Assembly: GCA_943356515.1 (NCBI GenBank)
Contig: CALRFM010000004.1
Coordinates: forward strand, 1 to 20,477
Origin: Patescibacteria group bacterium
GTDB taxonomy: Bacteria > Patescibacteriota > Microgenomatia > UBA1406 > GWC2-37-13
Direction of reading: 5' to 3'
DNA length: 20,477 nt
Part shown: piece after piece, positions 14,328 to 20,477 of the stretch
Layout: each line of letters opens with the position of its first letter
Numbering within the stretch: the stretch's first letter is position 1
The notes under the pieces: model-generated
The model's input: only the letters and a program-made list of their open reading frames with translations
Databases searched by the model: none
Told to the model about the DNA's origin: nothing
Program-made: the position numbers and the translations under genes

Positions 14328-14356
14328 ATTATCCCCAATACCCAATAAAATAACAA
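14328..14356 (-). promoter_or_regulatory. Promoter of the epimerase gene
   Basis: On the minus strand TTGTTA (complement of 14351-14356), a 17-bp spacer and GATAAT (complement of 14328-14333) precede the ATG at 14320 by 7 nt. Predicted transcription starts at the start codon. Confidence 0.6.
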
Positions 14357-14369
14357 CTCGTGTTCCAAT

Positions 14370-14407
14370 ATCTCATAGTAAAAGGGGCTACCCCGATTAC
14401 TATATAC
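14370..14407. repeat. 38-bp palindromic repeat, copy downstream of trpA
   Basis: This copy matches the reverse complement of 17153-17190 at 37 of 38 positions. Each copy is itself a dyad: ATAGTAA, then AAGGGG, a 3-nt centre, CCCCGA and TTACTAT. Here the central part also forms one arm of the trp terminator hairpin. Confidence 0.8.
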
Positions 14408-14423
14408 ATTTTGGGGTAGCCCC
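14380..14423 (-). terminator. Terminator of the trp operon
   Basis: On the minus strand GGGGCTACCCC (complement of 14413-14423) pairs perfectly with GGGGTAGCCCC (complement of 14384-14394) across an 18-nt loop, followed by TTTT. The left arm begins at the last base of the trpA TAG stop. The T-run is short, so efficiency is uncertain, but position and stem are right. Confidence 0.6.
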
Positions 14424-15166
14424 TAAATAAGAATGTCTTGGATGAATTTCTTGATTTCACGGATACGTGTTTTTGGATTTTTATACTTATCAATTATCTT
14501 GATGATGGCACTTCCTACAATAGCGATATCTACGATATCTTTAATTGCACGTATATGTGATGGTTTAGAAATACCAAATCCTAAAGCAATAGGAAGGTTA
14601 AAATATTTTTTAACTCGAGCAATATATGGCTTAAGTGATTTTTTGAAATCTGCATTCGATCCCGTAACGCCGTAATGACTCACACAGTACACAAACTCAT
14701 CAGCCACCTGTGCATTGAGTTTCATACGCTCGTTAGAGCTTGCTGGTGTAATCACACGGATTTGAGCTAAATGATGGGTGCGACATGCTTTGATAAAGTG
14801 CTCATGCTCTTCTTCATCGGGTGGCATGTCGGGGATGATCAGTCCATAGGCACCAGCTGCCTTTGCCTGTTTACAAAACGCATCTACACCGAAGTGAAAT
14901 ACCGTATTGTAATATCCCATGAAAAAAAGCGGGATAGATACCTTATTGCTTAATGTTTTCATAACCTTCAAGCAATCTCGCACCGTTATGCCATTTTTTA
15001 GAGCTATATCGCAAGCTTTCATAATGGTTGGTCCGTCGGCTATGGGGTCAGAGAATGGGATTTGTAATTCCACATAATCTGCGCCAGCCTGTTCCATGGC
15101 TTTTACTATTTGTATGGTTGATGCGATGGTTGGGTACCCCACCACAACGTGTGTCATGAGTTTCAT
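14423..15166 (-). CDS. trpA: Tryptophan synthase alpha subunit
   Basis: The 247-aa product splits indole-3-glycerol phosphate into indole and glyceraldehyde-3-phosphate, passing indole to TrpB. The catalytic residues are E33 in [10 protein letters not shown] and D44 in IADGP; GVTG forms the active-site loop and LGFGISKP the phosphate site near the end. It is shorter than the usual 260-270 aa because the N-terminal helix is missing: the protein begins [12 protein letters not shown], directly at strand 1. The usual ELGIPFSDP reads ELQIPFSDP and the loop SRSGVTGA reads SHYGVTGS, so it belongs to a diverged TrpA subgroup. The ATG overlaps the trpB stop (ATGA) and has a good AAGGAG 9 nt upstream. 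A longer frame from 15196 would lie inside trpB. Confidence 0.95.
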   Translation of the reverse strand: MKLMTHVVVGYPTIASTIQIVKAMEQAGADYVELQIPFSDPIADGPTIMKACDIALKNGITVRDCLKVMKTLSNKVSIPLFFMGYYNTVFHFGVDAFCKQAKAAGAYGLIIPDMPPDEEEHEHFIKACRTHHLAQIRVITPASSNERMKLNAQVADEFVYCVSHYGVTGSNADFKKSLKPYIARVKKYFNLPIALGFGISKPSHIRAIKDIVDIAIVGSAIIKIIDKYKNPKTRIREIKKFIQDILI

Positions 15167-16410
15167 TTGGACTTCTCCTTTATAAACTTGTCCCACTCTT
15201 TGTCCCCTAGCGCCTCTGCCACGATAAATATGTCTTTATCGGCTCGGCCAGAAATATTTACTACAATGATTGTATCTTTTGATAGCTTTGGTGCCTGCTT
15301 TATGACTTCTGCTATTGCATGAGATGATTCAAGCGCTGGTAATATCCCTTCGCATTTTACTGTAAGGTTAAATGCACGCAGCGCTTCTTTGTCGGTAGCT
15401 GAAGAAAATTCCACACGACCTACATCTTTTAAATAAGCAAATTGGGGCCCTATACCAGGGTAATCTAATCCTGCTGAAATACTATGAGTTTGAGCAATAT
15501 TCCCTTCCTTATCTTGCAAAAAGATTGTTTTATAGCCCTGAACCACACCAAGCGTGCCTCCGGCAAATCGTGAGGCGTGCCTGCCTTTTTTGCTCACTCC
15601 CTCACCGCCAGCTTCCACTCCGATCATACGGACAGATTCATCTTCCAAAAATCGGTAAAAGAGGCCCAATGCATTACTTCCTCCACTTACACAGGCTATA
15701 AGCATATCTGGCAGCTTACCTTCCAGCTCTTGCAGTTGGTTACGAACTTCATATCCAACAATCTGTTGAAAATCTCGGTTCAGCGATGGAAACGGATGAG
15801 GTCCAAGCGTAGAACCCAGCAAATAATGAGAATCTTTTACATTGGTAATCCAGTCTTTCAGTGCAGCATTTACTGCATCTTTCAGCGTGCGTGAACCTTC
15901 CATAACCGGGATGACCTTTGCACCAAGCCGCTGCATCCAAAACACATTGGGTCGTTGCCGCTTTATATCTTCTTCTCCCATATACACGGTACAATCAAAC
16001 CCAAATCGAGCTGCCACAGTGGCTGCAGCTACCCCGTGTTGGCCGGCGCCTGTTTCGGCGATGAGCCGTTTCTTTTTCATGCGCTTGGCCAGTAGTGCTT
16101 GTCCCAGACAATGATTTATCTTGTGTGCGCCGGTGTGATTTAACCCTTCGTTTTTCATATAGATTTTGGCGCCTCCTAATTTTTTAGTCAAATTTTGCGC
16201 AAAATAAAGTGGCGATGGTCGACCCACGTAAGTTTTGAGATAATAAAAAAATTCCTTTTCGAAAGCTGGATCTTTTTTTATAGCCACGTATTCCCGCTCC
16301 AATTGTTCTAAAGCTGGAATAAGCATCTCAGGAGCATATCGACCACCATATATCCCAAAATGTCCGCTGTTATCTGCATCATATTTTGTTTTAAAATTAA
16401 ATAGTTTCAT
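15163..16410 (-). CDS. trpB: Tryptophan synthase beta subunit
   Basis: The 415-aa product condenses indole with serine to make tryptophan, using PLP. It is a TrpB1-type chain: [12 protein letters not shown] at 17-28, the PLP lysine K97 in NHTGAHKIN, the catalytic glutamate E119 in AETGAGQHG, and the PLP-phosphate loop [11 protein letters not shown], in which the first glycine of the usual GGGSN is serine. [13 protein letters not shown] and the C-terminal [10 protein letters not shown] are also present. Length is slightly above the typical 395-400 aa. It ends in an ATGA overlap with trpA, as expected for subunits of one complex. There is no Shine-Dalgarno before the ATG, and the 134-bp gap to trpF holds a palindromic repeat. 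Confidence 0.97.
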   Translation of the reverse strand: MKLFNFKTKYDADNSGHFGIYGGRYAPEMLIPALEQLEREYVAIKKDPAFEKEFFYYLKTYVGRPSPLYFAQNLTKKLGGAKIYMKNEGLNHTGAHKINHCLGQALLAKRMKKKRLIAETGAGQHGVAAATVAARFGFDCTVYMGEEDIKRQRPNVFWMQRLGAKVIPVMEGSRTLKDAVNAALKDWITNVKDSHYLLGSTLGPHPFPSLNRDFQQIVGYEVRNQLQELEGKLPDMLIACVSGGSNALGLFYRFLEDESVRMIGVEAGGEGVSKKGRHASRFAGGTLGVVQGYKTIFLQDKEGNIAQTHSISAGLDYPGIGPQFAYLKDVGRVEFSSATDKEALRAFNLTVKCEGILPALESSHAIAEVIKQAPKLSKDTIIVVNISGRADKDIFIVAEALGDKEWDKFIKEKSK

Positions 16411-16436
16411 TCGTATTTAAATTAGTAATATAATTT

Positions 16437-16517
16437 TGTCATTCTGAGTAGGAGCTTTAGCGACGACCGAAGAATCCATGTATTTTCCTGGATCCTTCGC
16501 TAACGCTCTGGATGACA
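16437..16517. repeat. TGTCAT...ATGACA element between trpF and trpB
   Basis: The 81-bp element begins TGTCATTCTGAG and ends CTCTGGATGACA. Its inner halves carry GAAGAATCCATG and CCTGGATCCTTCG, so it folds into a long imperfect hairpin. It fills most of the 134-bp trpF-trpB gap. Its right half is the parent pattern for the half-copy at 7070-7103. Confidence 0.8.
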
Positions 16518-16544
16518 TCGGACGGAATCTATTCCGCATATTTC

Positions 16545-17150
16545 TCATATTTGACTAACAAACTTTTTAATCTTCCCCTCATCGATAACTCCATCACTTT
16601 CTACTCCGTGAGCCACATCCACGCCATAAGGCTTCACAGCAAGAACTATTGCTTGAATATTTTCTGGGGTAAGTCCACCAGCCAAAAAAAATGGAATCTG
16701 TTTTGCCAGATCTTTCAATGGAACTACCGATAACATATCCCCACTACCCTGTATTTTTCGATCAATAAGATAATGAGCAACATGATACTGTTGCATAAAG
16801 CGCAGGGTATCTTCAACATTAAAATCCGCATCAAGTGAAAAAACTTTTATAATAGGTTTTTCTATCTGCGTGCAATATGTTGGCGTCTCATTGCCATGAA
16901 GTTGTACAAAATCAAGACCCAGATTGTCTGCAAGCATATTCACATAATCACTGGTCTGATTTTGAAACACCCCAACTATTTTTATGTCTGATGGTGTTAA
17001 GCGAATGAATCGGATGATTTGATGAGCAACATCTATAGTCACGCGCCGCTTTGAACTTGGCACAAAGTTAAGGCCAATATAATGAGCTCCTGCCTGCATG
17101 ACGATCCGCGCATCTTTCACCGATTGTATGCCACAAATTTTAGTTTTCAT
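16545..17150 (-). CDS. trpF: Phosphoribosylanthranilate isomerase
   Basis: The 201-aa product performs the Amadori rearrangement of phosphoribosylanthranilate to CdRP, the step between TrpD and TrpC. It is a single (beta/alpha)8 barrel with the catalytic base C6 in TKICGIQ, VQLHGNE in the middle, the catalytic acid aspartate in LIDRKIQGSG (about residue 134), and phosphate-binding LAGGLTPENI and DVAHGVES near the end. Length is normal. It is separate from TrpC, unlike the enterobacterial fusion. The 31-bp gap to trpC is almost wholly the 38-bp palindromic repeat, whose end supplies TACTAT 6 nt before the ATG, so a secondary leaderless start is conceivable. Confidence 0.95.
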   Translation of the reverse strand: MKTKICGIQSVKDARIVMQAGAHYIGLNFVPSSKRRVTIDVAHQIIRFIRLTPSDIKIVGVFQNQTSDYVNMLADNLGLDFVQLHGNETPTYCTQIEKPIIKVFSLDADFNVEDTLRFMQQYHVAHYLIDRKIQGSGDMLSVVPLKDLAKQIPFFLAGGLTPENIQAIVLAVKPYGVDVAHGVESDGVIDEGKIKKFVSQI

Positions 17151-17152
17151 AT

Positions 17153-17190
17153 GTATATAGTAATCGGGGTAACCCCTTTTACTATGAGAT
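17153..17190. repeat. 38-bp palindromic repeat, copy between trpC and trpF
   Basis: This is the partner of 14370-14407, in opposite orientation, with one mismatch in 38. It overlaps the last three codons of trpC and supplies its TAG stop. Internal dyad: ATAGTAA and TTACTAT around GGGGTTACCCC. Confidence 0.8.
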
Positions 17191-17940
17191 GTTATTTCTC
17201 AAACTATTAATTGTTACTTTGATATTTTTCGATTTCATAAGACTCTCCCCCACCAGCACCGCCTGCGCACCGGCGCTTTGGTACTGCTCCACGTCGGAGC
17301 GATCGTTGATACCAGAAAATGCAATGACAGTCTTCTCTTTTGATATCTTGTGCATGAGAGAACAGGCACGATGAATATCTACTTTAAACGTATTCAAGTC
17401 GCGTGCATTTACTCCTATGACATCTGCCTGTTGCACAAAGGGCAGTGATAATTCTTCAATGGTTGCAACCTCCATAACGGGAATGATGGATGACTTTTGA
17501 AGCGTTGATAATAGGTCAGGATGGAAATACTTATGAAGTGCAGCGATGATAAGAAGCGCGTCGGCACGAGCTTTTTCTGCCTGCATGACTTGATACGGAT
17601 GAATAATAAAATCTTTCATAAGCATAGGAAGCGATGTAGCATTGCGAATATCTATAAATAATTCTAAACTTCCTCCAAAATACTTTTGGTCGGTGACCAC
17701 CGATATTGCATCGGCACCAGCTAGTTCATATCCTTTTGCTTTTGCCACAAGGTCTTGATCACAAGCCAAGTCACCAGCGCTCGGTGATTTCTTTTTTATT
17801 TCGGCAATGATGCCTACTCGAGCGCGTGTTATCGCGTCAGTAAATGATACTGAAGATTTACTAACCTCCGAGGTTAGTAATGTTGGTAGTCCATCTAATT
17901 CCTTCTGTTTATTTTTGACTATGTCTTCAAGAATGCTCAT
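17182..17940 (-). CDS. trpC: Indole-3-glycerol-phosphate synthase
   Basis: The 252-aa product closes CdRP to indole-3-glycerol phosphate with loss of CO2. It is a (beta/alpha)8 barrel with an N-terminal helix. AEIKKKSPSAGD carries the Glu/Lys pair, MKDFI the second catalytic lysine, VMEV the catalytic glutamate, GVNARDL the active-site asparagine and AVLVGESL the phosphate site. One change stands out: the usual ESGI motif on strand 8 reads FSGI, so the active-site glutamate (E210 in Sulfolobus IGPS) is phenylalanine. The start overlaps the end of trpD by 14 nt. The stop codon lies inside a palindromic repeat, which suggests that the C-terminus was reshaped when the repeat arrived. Confidence 0.95.
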   Translation of the reverse strand: MSILEDIVKNKQKELDGLPTLLTSEVSKSSVSFTDAITRARVGIIAEIKKKSPSAGDLACDQDLVAKAKGYELAGADAISVVTDQKYFGGSLELFIDIRNATSLPMLMKDFIIHPYQVMQAEKARADALLIIAALHKYFHPDLLSTLQKSSIIPVMEVATIEELSLPFVQQADVIGVNARDLNTFKVDIHRACSLMHKISKEKTVIAFSGINDRSDVEQYQSAGAQAVLVGESLMKSKNIKVTINSLRNNIS

Positions 17941-18913
17941 GATTATGTGATGAATAAATAAGTGCTTCTAATGTATTTTTTGCCGCGCCTGAATCGATAG
18001 ATTTGGCTGCCAGCTCGATACCTTGGTTAAACGATGATGCTTTTCCAGCAACAACCAATGTCATAGCTGCATTTAATAAAACTGTATCGCGTGGCGCTCC
18101 TTTTTCTCCTCTGAGGATTGAATGGATTATGGATGCATTTTTCTCTCCGTCACCGCCAATAATATTGTCAAGCGATGAATGGTGGATGTCGTATTCTTTT
18201 GGATCAATATCATACGACGACACATCTGGCCCTTTAATAATACGAACATGAGTGATGGCTGCCGGACTGATCTCATCTATACCATCATCACTGGTAACAA
18301 GTGCCATGTATTCGTATTCAAGTGCTTTTGCTACATGAGTAAGTGTTTCTAACATGGTACGATTGGGTACCCCGATCACTTGGCGACTCAGACGAGCAGG
18401 ATTACAAAACGGTCCGAGGAAATTAAATATCGTACGAATCCCAAGCTCTTTACGAACAGGTGCAACATATTTCATAGCTAGGTGATACAAAGGAGCAAAC
18501 AGAAATATGATGCCGGTAGATGCCAGCACTTCTTCCGCCTGCTTAGGTGTCAGGTGAATATTGACACCAAGCTCTTCAAGCACATCCGCACTCCCACAGT
18601 TACTTGATGCCTTACGGTTCCCGTGCTTCACTACCGGCACACCAGCACCAGCAACCACCAGCGCTACAGCAGTAGAGATGTTAAAGGTATGTTTCCCATC
18701 TCCACCGGTTCCACAAGTATCAACAGACCCTGCTGGTACTTTTATAGTTTGCATGGATTTCCGCATGGCAGATATAGCACCGATGATCTCATCCGAGGTT
18801 TCTCCTTTTTCAGCTAAGTCTTTGAGAGTTTTTGCCATTTCAGAATGAGACATTCCTCTACTCATCATCCGCTCGATAAGTTGTTGAGATTCTCTTTGTG
18901 TTAAGTTTTTCAT
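17927..18913 (-). CDS. trpD: Anthranilate phosphoribosyltransferase
   Basis: The 328-aa product joins anthranilate to PRPP. All family motifs are present: DTCGTGGDGKHTFNIST for PRPP, VKHGNRKASSNCGSADVLE, the anthranilate-tunnel region GIRTIFNFLGPFCNPA, and the metal-binding DDGIDEIS. Length is normal for a stand-alone TrpD, with no fused glutamine amidotransferase. It is coupled to trpG by an ATGA overlap and to trpC by a 14-nt overlap. The C-terminus ends in a histidine-rich SSHNHEHS that overlaps the trpC start and is probably not functional. Confidence 0.97.
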   Translation of the reverse strand: MKNLTQRESQQLIERMMSRGMSHSEMAKTLKDLAEKGETSDEIIGAISAMRKSMQTIKVPAGSVDTCGTGGDGKHTFNISTAVALVVAGAGVPVVKHGNRKASSNCGSADVLEELGVNIHLTPKQAEEVLASTGIIFLFAPLYHLAMKYVAPVRKELGIRTIFNFLGPFCNPARLSRQVIGVPNRTMLETLTHVAKALEYEYMALVTSDDGIDEISPAAITHVRIIKGPDVSSYDIDPKEYDIHHSSLDNIIGGDGEKNASIIHSILRGEKGAPRDTVLLNAAMTLVVAGKASSFNQGIELAAKSIDSGAAKNTLEALIYSSHNHEHS

Positions 18914-19509
18914 ATTTGTAACAAAAAATTTCGTAACAATCGCTTTCCTCCATCAGTAAAGATAGATTCGGGATGAAATTGTATTCCTTCAATTGGGTAT
19001 ATGCTATGACGAAGTCCCATGATCTCATGGGTGTCGTTAGAACTTGCTGTGACCTTGAGACACGACGGAAGTGTTGCTGATTCTACCACGAGCGAATGAT
19101 ATCGCATGACTTCTAAGTTTTGAGGAAGCCCTGCAAAAACACCTTTTCCATCATGAGAAATAATGCTGGTTTTTCCATGCATGGGGCGTTTGGCTTTTAT
19201 AACATGTCCACCAAAATAATGTCCTATCCCTTGCATACCCAAACATACTCCAAGTACCGGAATCGTTTTACCGATCTTCAATATAACATCAGCGCATACT
19301 CCAAAATATGCTGCATCAGATGGGTCGCCCGGACCTGGTGATATGATGACACGGTCATAATGATCTTTTTTAATTTCAGACACAGTGATCTGATCATTTC
19401 GTTTTACCGTAATGTCTGGAGTTATTTGTTTTTCTAATAAAATCTCACCTACATATTGATACAAGTTGTAGGTGAAAGAATCATAGTTGTCGATTATGAG
19501 TATTTTCAT
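18910..19509 (-). CDS. trpG: Anthranilate synthase glutamine amidotransferase subunit
   Basis: The 199-aa product is a class-I glutamine amidotransferase that feeds ammonia to TrpE. The oxyanion strand is ISPGPGDP (56-63), the nucleophile is C89 in GVCLGMQG, and H179/E181 in IQFHPESI complete the triad. MKILIIDNYDSFTYNL is the standard family start. TrpG and PabA are closely related and one protein may serve both folate and tryptophan; position between trpE and trpD makes TrpG the main role. It overlaps trpE (ATGA at the start) and trpD (ATGA at the end). GGAGGT lies about 9 nt before its ATG, one of the few strong Shine-Dalgarno sites in the window. Confidence 0.96.
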   Translation of the reverse strand: MKILIIDNYDSFTYNLYQYVGEILLEKQITPDITVKRNDQITVSEIKKDHYDRVIISPGPGDPSDAAYFGVCADVILKIGKTIPVLGVCLGMQGIGHYFGGHVIKAKRPMHGKTSIISHDGKGVFAGLPQNLEVMRYHSLVVESATLPSCLKVTASSNDTHEIMGLRHSIYPIEGIQFHPESIFTDGGKRLLRNFLLQI

Positions 19510-20477
19510 AATAATGCCACCTCCATTGCCTTCAATTTTTTCTTCAATTCTTCATATTCTTTATGTGCTACTGAATCTGCCACAATGCCGCTCCCCGCTT
19601 GAGCATATACTTTTGTATCGCATATAAATAAGCTTCGAATGGCAATAGCAAACGTACAATCACCATTAAATCCAAAATGTCCTACTGCGCCTCCATACAG
19701 TCCCCGTGGTTCTTTCTCTTCGCGAGCAATGATCTTCATGGCCTCAATCTTTGGCGCACCGGTCAGAGTTCCAGCTGGAAAGGTACTGGCAACCGCACTA
19801 AACATATCTTCTTCTGGGCTAATCATGCCGGTTATTTCACTGCTTATATGCTGCACATGGCTAAATGATTTTATATCCATAAGTTTATTCACACGTACGG
19901 TATTAAACCGTGCAACACGACCCATGTCGTTTCGATGAAGGTCAACAAGCATCTTGTGCTCTGCTTGCTCTTTTGGGTCGCGAATCAGACTTCTTGCCAA
20001 TGTACGATCTTCTGATGGGTTTGTTCCACGACCAACGGTTCCTGCTAAAGGAAAGGTTTCCATCAACCCACTTCGCATTCGAAACAGCAGTTCTGGACTG
20101 GCACCGATGATGATGTGTTTGTCGAATTTCAAATAATACATGTAGGGCGATGGGTTACCATCACGGAGTTTTGAATAGATATTCAAATAATCTCCTTGGA
20201 TGTTGTAGCGCGCTTTCATTCCCACTACTGCCTGAAATATGCGTCCATCGGTAATATCTTTTTTAATTCGGTCTACCATTTCGGCGTGTTTTTTTTCGGA
20301 AAGAGAATATCCTTCAAATGTTACGGTAACGTTCTTATGAGAAACGACTGACTGATGTAATAATGGTTCAATTTCATCATATCGATTGGTGTCATAATAA
20401 AAGTAGAAGAGCTCCCCCGTTACTTTATCGTATACCAATCCATCGGTATATACGCCAAACATAAAGGTTTCAAAATC
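19506..20477 (-). CDS. trpE: Anthranilate synthase component I (partial, 5' end outside window)
   Basis: About 323 C-terminal residues are present; the frame stays open to the window edge (DFETF before the first internal Met at 20462), so that Met is not the start. TrpE normally has about 450-500 residues. The chorismate-binding domain is complete: GNPSPYMYYL, GASPELL, FPLAGTVGRG, the Mg-binding stretch EQAEHKMLVDLHRNDMGRV, VQHISSEITG, STFPAGTLTGAPKIEAM, GGAVG and QAGSGIVADS. It makes anthranilate from chorismate and ammonia supplied by TrpG. The N-terminal Trp feedback site (LLES motif) is outside the window. PabB is the main alternative, rejected because of the trp operon. Confidence 0.95.
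   Translation of the reverse strand, partial: DFETFMFGVYTDGLVYDKVTGELFYFYYDTNRYDEIEPLLHQSVVSHKNVTVTFEGYSLSEKKHAEMVDRIKKDITDGRIFQAVVGMKARYNIQGDYLNIYSKLRDGNPSPYMYYLKFDKHIIIGASPELLFRMRSGLMETFPLAGTVGRGTNPSEDRTLARSLIRDPKEQAEHKMLVDLHRNDMGRVARFNTVRVNKLMDIKSFSHVQHISSEITGMISPEEDMFSAVASTFPAGTLTGAPKIEAMKIIAREEKEPRGLYGGAVGHFGFNGDCTFAIAIRSLFICDTKVYAQAGSGIVADSVAHKEYEELKKKLKAMEVALL

Noticed and set aside
20460..20462. ATG at 20462 as the trpE start
   Set aside because: The frame is open to the window edge and the protein would lack most of the N-terminal domain that TrpE needs; the true start is outside.
1..20477. tRNA, rRNA, CRISPR array, prophage or transposase
   Set aside because: None of the hallmark sequences (cloverleaf with CCA/TTC loop, spaced direct repeats, DDE or tyrosine transposase motifs) was seen by eye; no tool was run.

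Overview
The window reads like a chromosomal segment of a reduced, ultra-small bacterium of the Candidate Phyla Radiation (Patescibacteria). The evidence is indirect: about 40% GC, tightly packed operons with ATGA overlaps, small coiled-coil and two-helix proteins, a membrane-fused Mur-ligase homologue, FemAB-like and LytR_C-like proteins, and short palindromic repeats that translate into phrases such as VILNLFQDLS and NKFGMTE. TGA is used as a stop (trpB/trpA, trpG/trpD and degT/femAB junctions), so this is not a lineage that reads TGA as glycine. No rRNA, tRNA, CRISPR array, transposase or phage gene was found.

Layout. 1-1050: a 57-aa two-helix protein, a coiled-coil protein and, convergent to it, an exported type-1 copper protein (cupredoxin). 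1104-6248: a five-gene plus-strand operon with a membrane-anchored DsbA-like thioredoxin, an alpha/beta hydrolase, a MurF-like ligase whose substrate domain is replaced by membrane helices, a DegT/StrS PLP aminotransferase and a FemAB-like aminoacyltransferase. The cupredoxin and DsbA genes diverge across a perfect 16-bp palindrome. 6249-7103: 855 bp without a convincing gene, holding palindromic repeats and a strong hairpin. 7104-8803: divergent polytopic membrane protein and TPR protein with an acidic tail. 8779-11004 (minus): an Lgt-like membrane protein, a DksA/TraR zinc-finger protein, a LytR/CpsA/Psr-like protein and a 58-aa membrane peptide. 11027-13256 (plus): a HAD phosphatase and a GT39-type membrane glycosyltransferase carrying two in-frame repeat insertions. 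13280-14320 (minus): an NAD-dependent sugar epimerase/dehydratase.

14423-20477 (minus) is a tryptophan operon in the order trpE-G-D-C-F-B-A, with trpE running off the window. It covers chorismate to tryptophan. The E-G-D-C part is fused by short overlaps, while the F-B-A part is broken up by repeats: a 38-bp near-perfect inverted repeat lies before trpF and after trpA, and an 81-bp palindromic element lies between trpF and trpB.

Two themes run through the window. First, all nine operon-leading start codons visible have a -10-like hexamer ending 5 to 8 nt upstream of the ATG, which predicts leaderless mRNAs, whereas good Shine-Dalgarno sequences appear only at a few internal genes (trpA, trpG). 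Second, most non-trp genes point to the cell envelope, and the Mur-ligase/aminotransferase/FemAB trio is the best candidate for an uncharacterised envelope-building system.
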